From: an uncultured Clostridia bacterium
GTDB taxonomy: Bacteria > Bacillota > Clostridia > Oscillospirales > CAG-272
Direction of reading: 5' to 3'
NCBI GenBank assembly: GCA_905235755.1
Contig: CAJONA010000147.1
Span: forward strand, 3,220-9,929
DNA length: 6,710 nucleotides
Shown here in pieces: positions 6,117 to 6,710 of this stretch. Both the position numbers and the translations under genes were made by a program. A model generated the notes under the pieces. It did not search any database and was not told the DNA's origin. It was given only the letters and a program-made list of their open reading frames with translations. Positions within the stretch are counted from its first letter, which is position 1. Every line of letters begins with the position of its first letter.

Positions 6117-6611
6117 ATGGCTGAAATAAATAACGCTATAGAGCAGACAAAACTTAAGCCTACAGCCAGAAAAGATATGACTATGCTCCAATGGACGTGG
6201 AAAGAGATGAAGCGAAACTACATCGCTTACATAATGTGCTTCCCGTTCTTTGCGATATTCACGCTTTTCACTGTGGGACCGGTTTTGCTTTCGATGTTCT
6301 TCAGCTTGACTATATTTAATATGGTAGAAGCACCGAAGTTCATATTCCTTGAAAACTATGCAAGACTTTTCCTCGACGACGACGTTTTCCTGATCGCGCT
6401 CAAAAATACGCTTATATTCGCCGTCGTAACGGGACCTGTATCATATTTTCTGTCGCTGTTCGTCGCATGGTTCATCAACGAACTGCCGTCGAAGATCAGG
6501 GCGATCGTAACGCTTATCTTCTATGCGCCGTCGATCTCGGGCGGTGTATATATGATATGGCTGGTCATATTCTCCAGCGACTCTTACGGATATGCGAACG
6601 CTATACTGTGA
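6117..6611 (+). CDS. Carbohydrate ABC transporter permease (MalF/UgpA type), truncated at the 3' end
   Basis: This is the inner-membrane permease partner of the preceding binding protein. The N-terminal ~35 residues are cytoplasmic. Membrane segments lie at ~36-66 (YIAYIMCFPFFAIFTLF...), ~98-121 and ~128-153. Between the first two sits the family signature FIFLENYARLF...FLIALKNT at 75-98, and YAPSISGGVYMIW follows at 136-148. Normal members have about 290-320 residues and six membrane segments; this one stops at residue 164 just after SSDSYGYANAIL. The cytoplasmic EAA loop that docks the ATPase and the last membrane segments are therefore missing. It should not be functional as written. No downstream continuation of the gene is visible in any + frame, so this is not a simple frameshift: beyond ~6609 the DNA reads as a different gene on the other strand. 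The intact organism probably encodes a full-length version. Confidence 0.85.
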   Translation: MAEINNAIEQTKLKPTARKDMTMLQWTWKEMKRNYIAYIMCFPFFAIFTLFTVGPVLLSMFFSLTIFNMVEAPKFIFLENYARLFLDDDVFLIALKNTLIFAVVTGPVSYFLSLFVAWFINELPSKIRAIVTLIFYAPSISGGVYMIWLVIFSSDSYGYANAIL

Positions 6612-6694
6612 CCGTTGAGTGCTTCGGCAAGCTCAGCGTCGTTTGAGATTTTACGGCTTTGCCACAGAGCAACCCCTTTATTATAATTTGTCAT
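6584..6694 (-). pseudogene. 5' fragment of a Fic-family protein gene, broken at the permease joint
   Basis: On the - strand an AGGTGAG ribosome binding site (about 6697-6703) precedes ATG at 6694-6692. The frame gives MTNYNKGVALWQSRKI, then SNDAELAEALNGHSIAFAYP and a TAA at 6586-6584, 36 residues in all. The arrangement of an N-terminal LWQSRKI, DAEL, then a segment ending in FAY is how many Clostridial Fic-domain proteins begin; there FAY is normally followed by HSGKIEN and a THxTREIF-like stretch. Fic proteins transfer AMP or other nucleotide groups to target proteins, as toxins or regulators; the catalytic HPFxxGNGR motif would lie far downstream and is absent. After FAY the frame enters permease DNA and stops. 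The identification rests on only ~35 residues and on my memory of the family, so it is tentative. Confidence 0.55.
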
Positions 6695-6710
6695 ATTCTC
6701 ACCTGCGGAT

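Noticed and set aside
1..6710. CRISPR arrays, tRNA/rRNA genes, insertion-sequence ends or attachment sites
   Set aside because: No regularly spaced repeats, tRNA-like cloverleaf, transposase or terminal inverted repeats with target duplication were seen on either strand.

Overview
The window looks like chromosomal DNA from an uncultured Gram-positive, Clostridia-like bacterium. The sequence is of moderate GC, uses ATA heavily for Ile, has AAGGAG/GGAGG ribosome binding sites and a canonical sigma-A-type promoter. It carries a very large secreted sugar-binding protein of a kind I associate with Paenibacillaceae and Clostridia. The lineage call is an inference; there is no rRNA or other taxonomic marker here.

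Region 1 (1-2470, all + strand) is a tight three-gene run: the C-terminal three quarters of the AAA+ replication-recombination factor RarA (5' end outside the window), a Gfo/Idh/MocA-family NAD(P)-dependent oxidoreductase, and RNase HI (rnhA). Each stop codon overlaps the next start as ATGA, so translation is probably coupled. RarA and RNase HI both act in genome maintenance; the oxidoreductase is a metabolic enzyme of unknown substrate.

Region 2 (2471-3047) is a non-coding, A/T-richer gap of almost 580 bases with several hairpins. They include a 17-bp stem that looks like a terminator on either strand and a second terminator-like hairpin ending in a T tract. A strong promoter follows (TTGACA, 17-bp spacer, TGc-TAACAT) whose -10 is embedded in a perfect 6-3-6 inverted repeat, a possible operator. 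The predicted 5' UTR then contains a GC-rich hairpin.

Region 3 (3048-6611) is the start of a carbohydrate ABC uptake operon. It encodes a 1010-residue secreted solute-binding protein (two carbohydrate-binding-module-like beta domains, a helical spacer and a C-terminal type-1 solute-binding domain), then a MalF/UgpA-type membrane permease that stops after only 164 residues.

Region 4 (about 6590-6710): the permease reading frame collapses into what reads, on the - strand, as the ribosome binding site and first ~35 codons of a Fic-family protein. That frame in turn hits a stop as soon as it enters permease sequence. Both genes are broken at the same point, and roughly 19 bases make sense in both families. 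This is either a real inversion/recombination joint or, quite possibly, an assembly or amplification chimera. It is the most notable feature of the window; the rest is largely ordinary.
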